33,247 bases of DNA from Stenotrophomonas sp. PS02289 (GTDB taxonomy: Bacteria; Pseudomonadota; Gammaproteobacteria; Xanthomonadales; Xanthomonadaceae), in NCBI RefSeq assembly GCF_029960115.1, contig NZ_JASCOZ010000037.1:1-33247 (forward strand). The letters run 5' to 3'. Position numbers and translations under genes: made by a program. The notes below the pieces were generated by a model. The model made no database searches and was not told the origin of the DNA. It worked only from the letters and a program-made list of their open reading frames with translations. Below, one piece after another: positions 17,552-26,435 of the stretch (positions are counted from its first letter, which is position 1; each line of letters starts with the position of its first letter).

Positions 17552-19183
17552 CAAAGACGTGACTTTCTTGCCCTGACAGGGCTTACCGCAGGCGGCCTGA
17601 TCGTGCCGTCGTTCTTCGGCAAGGTGATCGCCGCCGAGCAGCTGCAGAGCACGCTCGACCCGGCGCTGAAGAAGCGCCTGGCCGACGCCGCCCTCGCTGC
17701 TGCCCGCCAGGGCGGGGCCACCTACTGCGACGTGCGCATCGGTCGCTATCTGCGCCAGTTCGTGATCACCCGCGAAGACAAGGTACAGAACGTGGTCAAC
17801 ACGGAATCCACCGGTGTCGGCATCCGCGTGATCGTCAACGGTGCCTGGGGCTTTGCCGCCACCAACCAGCTTGGCCCGGGCGATGTCGCCAAGGCCGCAC
17901 AGCAGGCGGTGGCCATCGCCAAGGCCAATGCCGGCGTGCAGACCGCCCCGGTGCAGCTGGCCGCCACCCCGGGCGTGGGTGAGGTGAGCTGGAAGACACC
18001 GATCCGCAAGAATGCGATGGAAGTGCCGATCAAGGAAAAGGTCGAACTGCTGCTTGACGTCAATGCCGCCGCGATCGGGGCTGGTGCCAGCTTCGTCAAC
18101 TCGATGCTGTTCCTGGTCAACGAGCAGAAGTACTTCGCCTCCACCGATGGCTCCTACATCGACCAGGATGTGCACCGCATCTGGGCCCCGATGACCGTCA
18201 CCGCGATCGACAAGGCCAGCGGCAAGTTCCGCACGCGCGACGGCCTGTCCTCGCCGATGGGCATGGGCTATGAATATCTGGATGGCGCAGCCGCCGGCAA
18301 GGTACTGACCCCCAATGGCGTGGTGAACTACGGTTCGTCCTACGACATGAAGGAAGACGCCATCGCCGCTGCCAAGCAGGCGCAGGAAAAGCTGAAGGCT
18401 CCGTCGGTGAAGCCGGGCAAGTACGACCTGGTGCTCGACCCGTCGCACACCTGGCTGACCATCCACGAGTCGGTCGGCCACCCGCTGGAGCTGGACCGCG
18501 TACTCGGTTACGAGGCCAACTACGCTGGCACGAGCTTCGCCACCCTGGACAAGCGCGAGCAGCGCTTCCAGTACGGCAGCGAGCTGGTCAACATCTTCGC
18601 TGACAAGACCCAGCCGGGCAGCCTCGGCGCGGTCGCCTACGACGACGAAGGCGTCAAGACCAAGCGCTGGGACCTGATCAGCAACGGCAAGCTGGTGGAC
18701 TACCAGACCATCCGTGACCAGGCCCACATTCTGGGCAAGACCGAATCGGACGGCTGCTGCTATGCCGATTCGTGGTCGAGCGTGCAGTTCCAGCGCATGG
18801 CCAACGTGTCGATGGCCCCGGGCAAGACTCCGCTGAGCGTGGCCAGCATGATCAAGGACGTCGAGAACGGCATCTACATCATCGGCGACGGCTCGTTCTC
18901 GATCGACCAGCAGCGCTACAACGCCCAGTTCGGCGGCCAGCTGTTCTATGAGATCAAGAACGGCCAGATCACGCGCATGATCGAAGACGTGGCTTACCAG
19001 ATCCGCACGCCGGAGTTCTGGAACGCGTGTGTGGCCGTGGCCGATGAGTCCGACTACCGCCTGGGCGGGTCGTTCTTCGACGGCAAGGGCCAGCCGGGCC
19101 AGGTCTCGGCGGTCTCGCACGGTTCGTCCACCGCCCGCTTCAACGGCATCAACGTCATCAACACCGCCCGCAGCCTCGGCTGA
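17549..19183 (+). CDS. TldD-family metalloprotease with Tat signal, copy 2
   Basis: A 544-residue paralogue of the preceding gene and collinear with it over its whole length, 23 bp downstream. It has a Tat signal (QRRDFLALTGLTAGGLIVPSF, ending ...KVIAA near residue 29). The HExxxH zinc motif is His306-Glu307...His311 (HESVGH). The C-terminal FFDGKGQPGQVSAVSHG block has Asp511 in place of the classical Cys. Copy 1 has two Cys in NACSAICDE, whereas this copy keeps only the first (NACVAVADE). Long near-identical nucleotide blocks shared with copy 1 suggest recent duplication or gene conversion. The two may form a heteromer or each pair with the downstream PmbA-like protein; this is inference. 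Confidence 0.9.
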   Translation: MQRRDFLALTGLTAGGLIVPSFFGKVIAAEQLQSTLDPALKKRLADAALAAARQGGATYCDVRIGRYLRQFVITREDKVQNVVNTESTGVGIRVIVNGAWGFAATNQLGPGDVAKAAQQAVAIAKANAGVQTAPVQLAATPGVGEVSWKTPIRKNAMEVPIKEKVELLLDVNAAAIGAGASFVNSMLFLVNEQKYFASTDGSYIDQDVHRIWAPMTVTAIDKASGKFRTRDGLSSPMGMGYEYLDGAAAGKVLTPNGVVNYGSSYDMKEDAIAAAKQAQEKLKAPSVKPGKYDLVLDPSHTWLTIHESVGHPLELDRVLGYEANYAGTSFATLDKREQRFQYGSELVNIFADKTQPGSLGAVAYDDEGVKTKRWDLISNGKLVDYQTIRDQAHILGKTESDGCCYADSWSSVQFQRMANVSMAPGKTPLSVASMIKDVENGIYIIGDGSFSIDQQRYNAQFGGQLFYEIKNGQITRMIEDVAYQIRTPEFWNACVAVADESDYRLGGSFFDGKGQPGQVSAVSHGSSTARFNGINVINTARSLG

Positions 19184-19203
19184 CCGGTCAGGAGCCCCTA
19201 TAC

Positions 19204-20538
19204 ATGAGTATCTTCACCGAAGCCCAGGCCAAGGCCATCCTCGACAAGGTCATCAAGCTGTCCAAGGCCGACGAGTGCACCGCCGCGCTGACCGGCAACC
19301 TGAAGGGCAACATCCGCTTCGCACTGAACAATGTCTCCACCAGCGGCATCGTGGATGACACCGAACTGGCCGTGACCGTGGCCTTCGGCAAGCGCGTGGG
19401 CACCGCCTCGATCAACGAGTTCGACGACGCCGCGCTGGAACGCGTGGTGCGCCGTGCCGAAGACCTGGCCCGCCTGGCACCGGAGAACCCGGAGTTCATG
19501 CCGGCCATCGGCAAGCAGACCTACAAGGCCAGCCCGACCTTCAGCGACTCCACTGCCGCCATCGACCCGGCCTTCCGCGCCAAGGTCGCCGCTGATTCGA
19601 TCGCCCCCTGCCGTGGCAACGGCCTGATCGCGGCCGGCTTCCTCGAGGACAGCCAGGGTTTCTATGCCACCGCCAACAGCAACGGCAACTTCGCCTACCA
19701 GCGCGCCACCAGCTTCGACTACACCTGCACGGTGCGCACCGAAGACGGCCGCGGTTCGGGCTGGGTCGGCCGCAATCTGAAGGACGCGGCTGACTTCAAG
19801 GCCGACCAGGACGTGCGCATCGCCATGCGCAAGGCGACCGAGTCTGCCGAGGCCAAGGCGCTGGAGCCGGGCAAGTACACGGTGATCCTGGAGCCGGCGG
19901 CCGCCGCGGGCCTGATCAGCTTCATGATGAACTTCTTCAGCGCGCGCTCGGCCGATGAAGGCCGCAGCTTCCTCTCGAAGAAGGGCGGCGGCAACAAGCT
20001 CGGCGAGCAGGTCTACGACCCGCGCGTGAACATGTACGCCGACCCGTGGCACCCGGATGCACCGGTGCTGCCGTGGGACAACGATGGATTGCCGCGCGAG
20101 CGCCTGGCGATCATCGAGAACGGCAAGGTCGCCAACCTCGACTACTCGCGCTTCTGGGCGCAGAAGCAGGGCAAGACCGCCAAGGCCACGCCGGGCAACC
20201 TGCTGATGAGCGGCGGCGACAAGAGCACCGCTGAACTGGTGCGCGGTACCCAGAAGGGGATCCTGGTCACCCGCACCTGGTACATCCGCATGGTCGACCC
20301 GCAGACCGTGCTGCTGACCGGCCTGACCCGCGACGGCACCTTCTACATCGAGAACGGCCAGATCAAGCACCCGGTGAAGAACTTCCGCTTCAACGAATCG
20401 CCGGTGATCATGCTCAACAACATTGAAGAGCTGGGCAAGCCGGTGCGTGTGGCCGGTGACGAGTCCAGCTTCGTGATGATGATTCCGCCGATGAAGCTGC
20501 GCGACTTCACCTTCACCTCGCTGTCCGACGCGGTCTGA
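19204..20538 (+). CDS. PmbA/TldE-like non-catalytic partner
   Basis: A 444-residue TldD/PmbA-superfamily protein. It contains the family pattern (GIVDDTELAVTVAFGKRVGTASINEFD, ALEPGKYTVILEPAAAAGLISFMM, TRTWYIRMVDPQT, DGTFYIENGQIKHPVKNFRF). HExxxH is absent: the corresponding helix reads AAAAGLISFMMNFFSA. This is the pattern of the PmbA (TldE) subunit that completes the TldD heterodimer. There is no signal peptide, in contrast to both upstream TldD copies. The ATG at 19204 follows AGGAG (19190-19194) with 9-bp spacing and is 20 bp after the TldD copy 2 stop. Probably co-translated with the TldDs and possibly exported bound to them. Confidence 0.9.
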   Translation: MSIFTEAQAKAILDKVIKLSKADECTAALTGNLKGNIRFALNNVSTSGIVDDTELAVTVAFGKRVGTASINEFDDAALERVVRRAEDLARLAPENPEFMPAIGKQTYKASPTFSDSTAAIDPAFRAKVAADSIAPCRGNGLIAAGFLEDSQGFYATANSNGNFAYQRATSFDYTCTVRTEDGRGSGWVGRNLKDAADFKADQDVRIAMRKATESAEAKALEPGKYTVILEPAAAAGLISFMMNFFSARSADEGRSFLSKKGGGNKLGEQVYDPRVNMYADPWHPDAPVLPWDNDGLPRERLAIIENGKVANLDYSRFWAQKQGKTAKATPGNLLMSGGDKSTAELVRGTQKGILVTRTWYIRMVDPQTVLLTGLTRDGTFYIENGQIKHPVKNFRFNESPVIMLNNIEELGKPVRVAGDESSFVMMIPPMKLRDFTFTSLSDAV

Positions 20539-20551
20539 TGACCGCATCGGC

Positions 20552-21253
20552 ATGAACCGGGCGCAGTTCCTGCGCCTGATGCTGGGCGGTGCCGCGTTGG
20601 CGGCACTGCCCTCGTTCGCCCGCGCGCAGGCCGGGCGTTACGACTTCTGGTTCACCCGGCTCAAGTACGACTCCGGCGACTGGGACGTGGACGCGCGCAT
20701 GCCGTCCAACGTGATCACCTCGCTGATCGACTACACCACGCTGCGCGTGGACCCGACCGAGCATGTGATCGCGTTGTCCGACCCGCGCATGCTGGAGGCA
20801 CCATTCTGTTATCTGGCCGGACACAAGCTGGTGGAGTTCAACGCCGCCGAACGGCAGAACTTCGTGCGCTATGTGCGCAACGGCGGCTTTGTGTTCGTGG
20901 ATGACTGCAACCACGACATCGACGGCTTGTTCGCCAAATCATTCGAGGCACAGATGGCCAAGCTGTTCGGTGCTTCGGCATTGAAGAAGCTGCCGAACAA
21001 TCATGCCTTGTATCGCAGTTTCTTCCGCTTTCCAGACGGACCACCCGCCACCGGCTTCGAGCTCAATGGCTGGGGTGACGACCTGGTGCACGATTACCTG
21101 AAGGGCATCGAGGTCGATGGACGGCTGGGGGTGTTGTACAGCAACAAGGACTACGGCTGCGAGTGGGACTATGACTGGCGCAACAAGCGGTTCCTGGCTG
21201 AGGACAACACGAAGTTTGCAGTGAACATCGTGATGTATGCGTTGAATAATTAA
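20552..21253 (+). CDS. Secreted DUF4159 protein
   Basis: A 233-residue protein with an N-terminal signal (NRAQFLRLMLGGAALAALPSFARAQA, cleavage after AxA near residue 27). It is Tat-like in layout but has only one Arg (NRAQF). The mature part is a DUF4159 domain: FWFTRLKYDSGDWDVD at the start, NGGFVFVDDCNHDIDG in the middle and YKS/NKDYGCEWDYDWRNKRFLAED near the end. DUF4159 is related to glutamine-amidotransferase-like folds and usually occurs near MoxR/DUF58/BatA genes. As I recall, in alphaproteobacteria it is often fused behind a BatA-type membrane domain; here it is a free exported protein. It lies 13 bp after pmbA and 14 bp before moxR. No catalytic residues can be assigned. Confidence 0.85.
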   Translation: MNRAQFLRLMLGGAALAALPSFARAQAGRYDFWFTRLKYDSGDWDVDARMPSNVITSLIDYTTLRVDPTEHVIALSDPRMLEAPFCYLAGHKLVEFNAAERQNFVRYVRNGGFVFVDDCNHDIDGLFAKSFEAQMAKLFGASALKKLPNNHALYRSFFRFPDGPPATGFELNGWGDDLVHDYLKGIEVDGRLGVLYSNKDYGCEWDYDWRNKRFLAEDNTKFAVNIVMYALNN

Positions 21254-21267
21254 TTTGCGAGTGCCTT

Positions 21268-22254
<987 letters not shown>

Positions 22255-22261
22255 GAACGTT

Positions 22262-23152
22262 GTGAGCACGCACGCCCCGATCGCGATTCCGGCCGACGTC
22301 CGCAGCCGCTTGAAAGCGCTGCGGCTGCTGCCACGTCGTGCCAGCGGCGCGCAGGGCATTGGCCAGCATGCCAGTCGCAGCCGCGGTGCCGGGCTGGAGT
22401 TCGCGCAGTACCGGGCCTATGAGCCCGGTGATGAGCTGCGCCAGATCGACTGGAAGCTGTACGCGCGCTCGGACCGTTTCTTCGTGCGTGAATCCGAGCG
22501 TGAGAGTCCGGTCACCGTCTGGCTGCTGGTCGACGCCACCGCATCGGCGGGCCAGCGCGACCGCGCGCATCCCGAACGCACGCGTCTGGACCACATCAAC
22601 GCCACCGCCGCGTGCGTGGTGGAACTGGCCCTGCAACAGGGCGACCGCTTCGGCCTGATCGCGGTCAACGGCGACGGCGTACAGGTGGTGGCCGCCGGCA
22701 GCGGCGCACGCCAGCGCGACCGCATCCATCTGCTGCTGCATCGCCTGCGCGCGCAGGGCGATTGGCCAAGTGCCGACGCGCTGCGCCCGGTCTGGGAACG
22801 CGTGCAGTCCACCGACCTGCTGGTTGCCCTCGGCGACGGCTTCGACGAGGCCGGTACCGTTTTGCTTGAGCGCTTGGCCGCAGCGCGCCGTGACGTGATG
22901 CAGGTACAGATCCTTACCGCCGACGAGCGCGATTTCCCGTTCACCGACGGGCATCGCTTCCGTGATCCAGAAACCAGTGAGGAACTGCTCGGCGATGGCC
23001 GCGCGATCCGGGCCGACTACCTGGCCCGCTTTGCCGAAGCGCAGGCAGTGCTGCAGGCGCGCCTGCAGCGGGGCGGCATCGCCCATGTGGTGACCCATAC
23101 CGACCAGCCGCTGGACGCGCCGCTACGCCAGCTGAGCGGCGGTGCACGATGA
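22262..23152 (+). CDS. DUF58 protein, MoxR partner
   Basis: A 296-residue DUF58 protein. The family signature YRAYEPGDELRQIDWKLYAR spans residues 50-69. A following vWA-like domain begins VTVWLLVDATASAG, where Asp91-x-Thr-x-Ser95 stands in for the metal-ion-dependent adhesion site DxSxS. No transmembrane segment is obvious, although some DUF58 proteins have two. The start is GTG 22262, 7 bp after moxR. Its ATGA overlap (23149-23152) couples it to the BatA-like gene. DUF58 proteins are thought to connect MoxR to its substrate; the substrate here is unknown. Confidence 0.92.
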   Translation: MSTHAPIAIPADVRSRLKALRLLPRRASGAQGIGQHASRSRGAGLEFAQYRAYEPGDELRQIDWKLYARSDRFFVRESERESPVTVWLLVDATASAGQRDRAHPERTRLDHINATAACVVELALQQGDRFGLIAVNGDGVQVVAAGSGARQRDRIHLLLHRLRAQGDWPSADALRPVWERVQSTDLLVALGDGFDEAGTVLLERLAAARRDVMQVQILTADERDFPFTDGHRFRDPETSEELLGDGRAIRADYLARFAEAQAVLQARLQRGGIAHVVTHTDQPLDAPLRQLSGGAR

Positions 23153-24273
23153 GTCTGTCGCTCCTGTTCCCGTTGGGACTGCTGGCGCTGGCTGCGCTGG
23201 TGGTGCCGCTGCTGATCCATCTGGCACGCCGGCACCACTACGCGCCGCTCGACTTTGCGGCGCTGCGCTGGCTCCGGGCCAGGGCACAGCCACGACAGCG
23301 CATTCGCTTTGACGAATGGCCCTTGCTGCTGGTGCGGTTGCTGCTGCTGACGGCATTGGCGCTGCTGCTGGCGCATCCGCTACTACATGGTGCGGCGACA
23401 CCCACCGCCCCGTGGGTCGTGGTCGCCCCCGGTCTGACCCCGCCGTCGGTGGATGAAGGCAGCGAGGGTCGCTGGCTTGCGCCAGGGTTCCCATCGCTGG
23501 AACAACCGGCTCCCACCGGGCCGCAACCGTTGGCCAGCCTGCTGCGCGAGCTGGACCAGGCCATGCCGGCCGGTGCGGCACTGACGGTGTATGTGCCGGA
23601 CCCGATGCCGGGACTGGACGGGGAGCGCGCCCGCCTGTCTCGCCGCGTGGAGTGGCGCAGCGTGCGCCAACCTTTGCCGGCCCCTGCTTCGGCCGCTGCT
23701 GCACCGCAGCTGCGCGTGGCGGGTGCCTCCGCCGACGCGCAGACACTGCGCGTGCTGGAGGCGCTGCAGCGTGCCTGGAGCCAACAGCCCTTGTCGGCTG
23801 CGCTGGCCGGCGATGAGGTACCTGCGACGGGGCAGGTCGGCGTGTGGCTGGGCGATGCCGCCCTGCCCGCCGCCTGGCAGACGTGGGTGCAGAACGGGGG
23901 CAGCGTGCTGGTCACCGCCGCTGCCGCAGCGCCGGGCACCGGCGTGCCGGTCTTGCGCGATGCCAGCGGCACGGTCGCCATGACCCGTCATGCACTGGGA
24001 CGCGGCCAGGTACTGCGCTTCAGCAAGGCGCTGTCGCCGGCCACGCTACTGATTCTGCGCGAAGCCGATTTCCCACGGCGGTTGCTCGACCAGCTGCAGC
24101 CCACGCCGCTACCGCAGGTGGCCTCCGCAGCCACGCAGCAACCGCTGGTCGGTGCCGCATCGCCCGCCGCGCAACCACAGGATCTGAGCATCTGGCTGCT
24201 GGCCCTGGTCGTGCTGCTGTTCGCGTTGGAGCGTTGGATGGCAACGTCGGCACATCGCGGGAGGCCGGCATGA
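23149..24273 (+). CDS. BatA-like membrane protein with degenerate vWA-like domain
   Basis: A 374-residue membrane protein. The N-terminal BatA domain has SLLFPLGLLALAALVVPLLIHLARR (segment 1, ~5-25), then the loop YAPLDFAALRWLRAR and a second segment around residues 57-76. A last segment (SIWLLALVVLLFALERW, ~345-365) is near the C-terminus, so the bulk of the protein faces the periplasm. The place of the vWA metal site reads VVVAPGLTPPSVDEG, without DxSxS, so metal-dependent adhesion is unlikely. ATGA overlaps at both ends (with DUF58 and the DUF4175-like gene) indicate tight translational coupling. It probably anchors the MoxR/DUF58 system at the inner membrane (inference). Confidence 0.82.
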   Translation: MSLSLLFPLGLLALAALVVPLLIHLARRHHYAPLDFAALRWLRARAQPRQRIRFDEWPLLLVRLLLLTALALLLAHPLLHGAATPTAPWVVVAPGLTPPSVDEGSEGRWLAPGFPSLEQPAPTGPQPLASLLRELDQAMPAGAALTVYVPDPMPGLDGERARLSRRVEWRSVRQPLPAPASAAAAPQLRVAGASADAQTLRVLEALQRAWSQQPLSAALAGDEVPATGQVGVWLGDAALPAAWQTWVQNGGSVLVTAAAAAPGTGVPVLRDASGTVAMTRHALGRGQVLRFSKALSPATLLILREADFPRRLLDQLQPTPLPQVASAATQQPLVGAASPAAQPQDLSIWLLALVVLLFALERWMATSAHRGRPA

Positions 24274-26435
24274 TCGCCGTGCAGCGCGCGTGGCAGCGTG
24301 CGCGCCGCCGCAAGGCGTTGATCAGCGTTGCCCTGCTGCTGCCGCTGGCATTGGCGGCGGCCGCCGTGGCGGTGCGCCTGGCCGGCCTCAACCTCGGCAC
24401 GGCCATCGCGCTGCCATGCCTGTTGCTGGTGGTGGGCATTGCGACCTGGAAGGCGCGCAAGCTCGACCGCCGCTGGCTGGTGCGTCAGCTCGACCACCAT
24501 CCGGTCGTGCAGGACAGCAGCGACCTGCTGTTCGCCGCGAGCGATGCGCTCAATCCCCTGCAGCAGCGCCAGCGCGCACATCTGCATGAGGCGCTCGGTC
24601 GGGCTATGCCGGATCTGCGCCCTCGCTGGCCATGGCGTAACCTGCTGCTGTGCTGGCTGGGTGGCCTGCTGGTGATCGCGCTGGCACTGGGCTGGCCGCG
24701 CGGTGGCGTTACCACGACGACGCTGCGCGATACGGCCGCTGCCGACGCCGCCAGCGCGGTTGCACCACGCCTGCAGTCCTCACGCCTGCAGATCCAGGCA
24801 CCGGCTTACACGGGCCAGCCGGTACGCGCGCAGGCCGCGCTGGATGCCAAGGTGCCGCAGGACAGCGCCTTGTCGTGGTCGCTGCGCTTCAACGGCACGC
24901 CCACCTCGGCCGCTCTGCAGCTGCATGACGGCAGCCGCATTGCATTGAAGCGCGATGGCGAACAGTGGACAGCACAGTGGAAGGCCACGCGTCCCACGCT
25001 GTACCGCATCATCACCGAACCGGCACTGGCGCAGCCGCGCCTGTATCGACTGGACGTGGCACCGGACCGGCCGCCCAGCGTGCGCGTCATCACGCCCGAC
25101 CGGACGCTGGTGCTGGCGTCTCCCAACCAGCGCCAGTGGGCACTGCAGTTCGAAGCCAGCGACGATTTCGGTGTGGCCACGACGGCCGAACTTCAGATCA
25201 CCCTGGCCCAGGGCAGCGGCGAGAACATCACCTTCCGTGAGCAGCGCATCACGCTGAGCGGCACGGGCAGTGCCACCCTGCGCCAGTTCACGCGCACGCT
25301 GGATCTTGCCGCGCTGGGCGCACAGCCGGGCAACGACGTGATCGCGCAGCTGCACGTGCGTGACAACCACACTCCGCAGGCACAGAGCGCACAGAGCACC
25401 AGCCTGATCCTGCGCCTGCCCAGTGAGGAACAGGTACTGGGTGAAGCGATGGAAGGCATGGTCAAGAAGACCCTGCCGGCGTACTTCCGCAGCCAGCGCC
25501 AGATCATCATCGACGCCGAAGCGCTGATCAAAGCGCGGCCCACGCTGTCGGCCGAGGAGTTCATCAAGCGCTCCGACGCCATCGGCGTGGATCAGCGCAT
25601 CCTCCGCCTGCGCTACGGCCAGTTCCTCGGTGAGGAAGCCGAAGGCGCGGCCAAGCCGCCGCCGACCAGCGACAGCCTGCCGACCAGCGATGCGCCGACC
25701 GATGACCATGACGATCACGCCGATGCGCATGGCGATGAACACGAACACGCCGCCGGTGGTCATGACGACCACGATCATGGTCCGCCGAAGGGCGAGGGCC
25801 AGCCGGTGTTCGGCAGCGCCACCGACGTGCTCAGCGAGTACGGCCATACCCATGACCATGCCGAGGCGGCGACCCTGCTTGACCCGCAGACACGTGCGAC
25901 CCTGAAGGCCGCGCTCGATCAGATGTGGTCGTCGGAAGGCGAACTGCGCCAGGGGCGTCCGCAGCAGGCGTTGCCTTTCGCCTACAAGGCATTGGAGTTC
26001 ATCAAACAGGTGCAGCAGGCAGAGCGCATCTATCTGGCGCGGGTCGGTCCTGAGCTGCCGCCCATCGATGAAGGCCGCCGCATGACCGGCAAGCGCGACG
26101 ATCTGGGCAGCCGCACACTGTCGATCACGGCGATGGAAACACCGGATCCGGCCATCGTGGCGGTGTGGCAGCAGCTGGGCGAGGCCGGTGATGCACCGGA
26201 CCTTGATGCACTGAGCACGTGGCTGGGGCGCAACCAGTCACGTCTGACCGATCCACTCAGCCTGGCTGCCGCGATTGAAGAACTGCGCCTGACGCCCGAC
26301 TGCGGCACCTGTCGCGCCACCCTGCGCGCGCAGTTGTGGCGCGCCCTGCTGCGGCCATCTCCGCAGGTGCAGCGGCGCACGGCCCCGGACCCGATGGCGC
26401 AGCGTTACCTGGACGCGCTGGAGGCGACCCGATGA
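24270..26435 (+). CDS. DUF4175-like membrane protein with His-rich metal-binding-type segment
   Basis: A 721-residue protein. Membrane segments lie at about residues 17-39, 42-60 and 123-141, with a large periplasmic region. DRPPSVRVITPD and FEASDDFGVATTAELQITL resemble DUF4175 (Ig-like, D-D-x-G) repeats, followed by a helical region with EQVLGEAMEGMVKKTLPAYFRSQRQ. Residues 478-504 are His/Asp/Glu-rich (8 His in 27 residues) and GHTHDHAEA (525-533) adds three more. This is typical of low-complexity Zn, Ni or Co binding stretches. Start ATG 24270 overlaps the previous stop. It could buffer or donate metal to the exported TldD proteins, but no direct evidence exists. Confidence 0.75.
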   Translation: MIAVQRAWQRARRRKALISVALLLPLALAAAAVAVRLAGLNLGTAIALPCLLLVVGIATWKARKLDRRWLVRQLDHHPVVQDSSDLLFAASDALNPLQQRQRAHLHEALGRAMPDLRPRWPWRNLLLCWLGGLLVIALALGWPRGGVTTTTLRDTAAADAASAVAPRLQSSRLQIQAPAYTGQPVRAQAALDAKVPQDSALSWSLRFNGTPTSAALQLHDGSRIALKRDGEQWTAQWKATRPTLYRIITEPALAQPRLYRLDVAPDRPPSVRVITPDRTLVLASPNQRQWALQFEASDDFGVATTAELQITLAQGSGENITFREQRITLSGTGSATLRQFTRTLDLAALGAQPGNDVIAQLHVRDNHTPQAQSAQSTSLILRLPSEEQVLGEAMEGMVKKTLPAYFRSQRQIIIDAEALIKARPTLSAEEFIKRSDAIGVDQRILRLRYGQFLGEEAEGAAKPPPTSDSLPTSDAPTDDHDDHADAHGDEHEHAAGGHDDHDHGPPKGEGQPVFGSATDVLSEYGHTHDHAEAATLLDPQTRATLKAALDQMWSSEGELRQGRPQQALPFAYKALEFIKQVQQAERIYLARVGPELPPIDEGRRMTGKRDDLGSRTLSITAMETPDPAIVAVWQQLGEAGDAPDLDALSTWLGRNQSRLTDPLSLAAAIEELRLTPDCGTCRATLRAQLWRALLRPSPQVQRRTAPDPMAQRYLDALEATR

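Noticed and set aside
15774-19120. Two long antisense frames over the tldD copies that resemble each other
   Set aside because: Their similarity is explained by the tandem duplication of the genes on the other strand.
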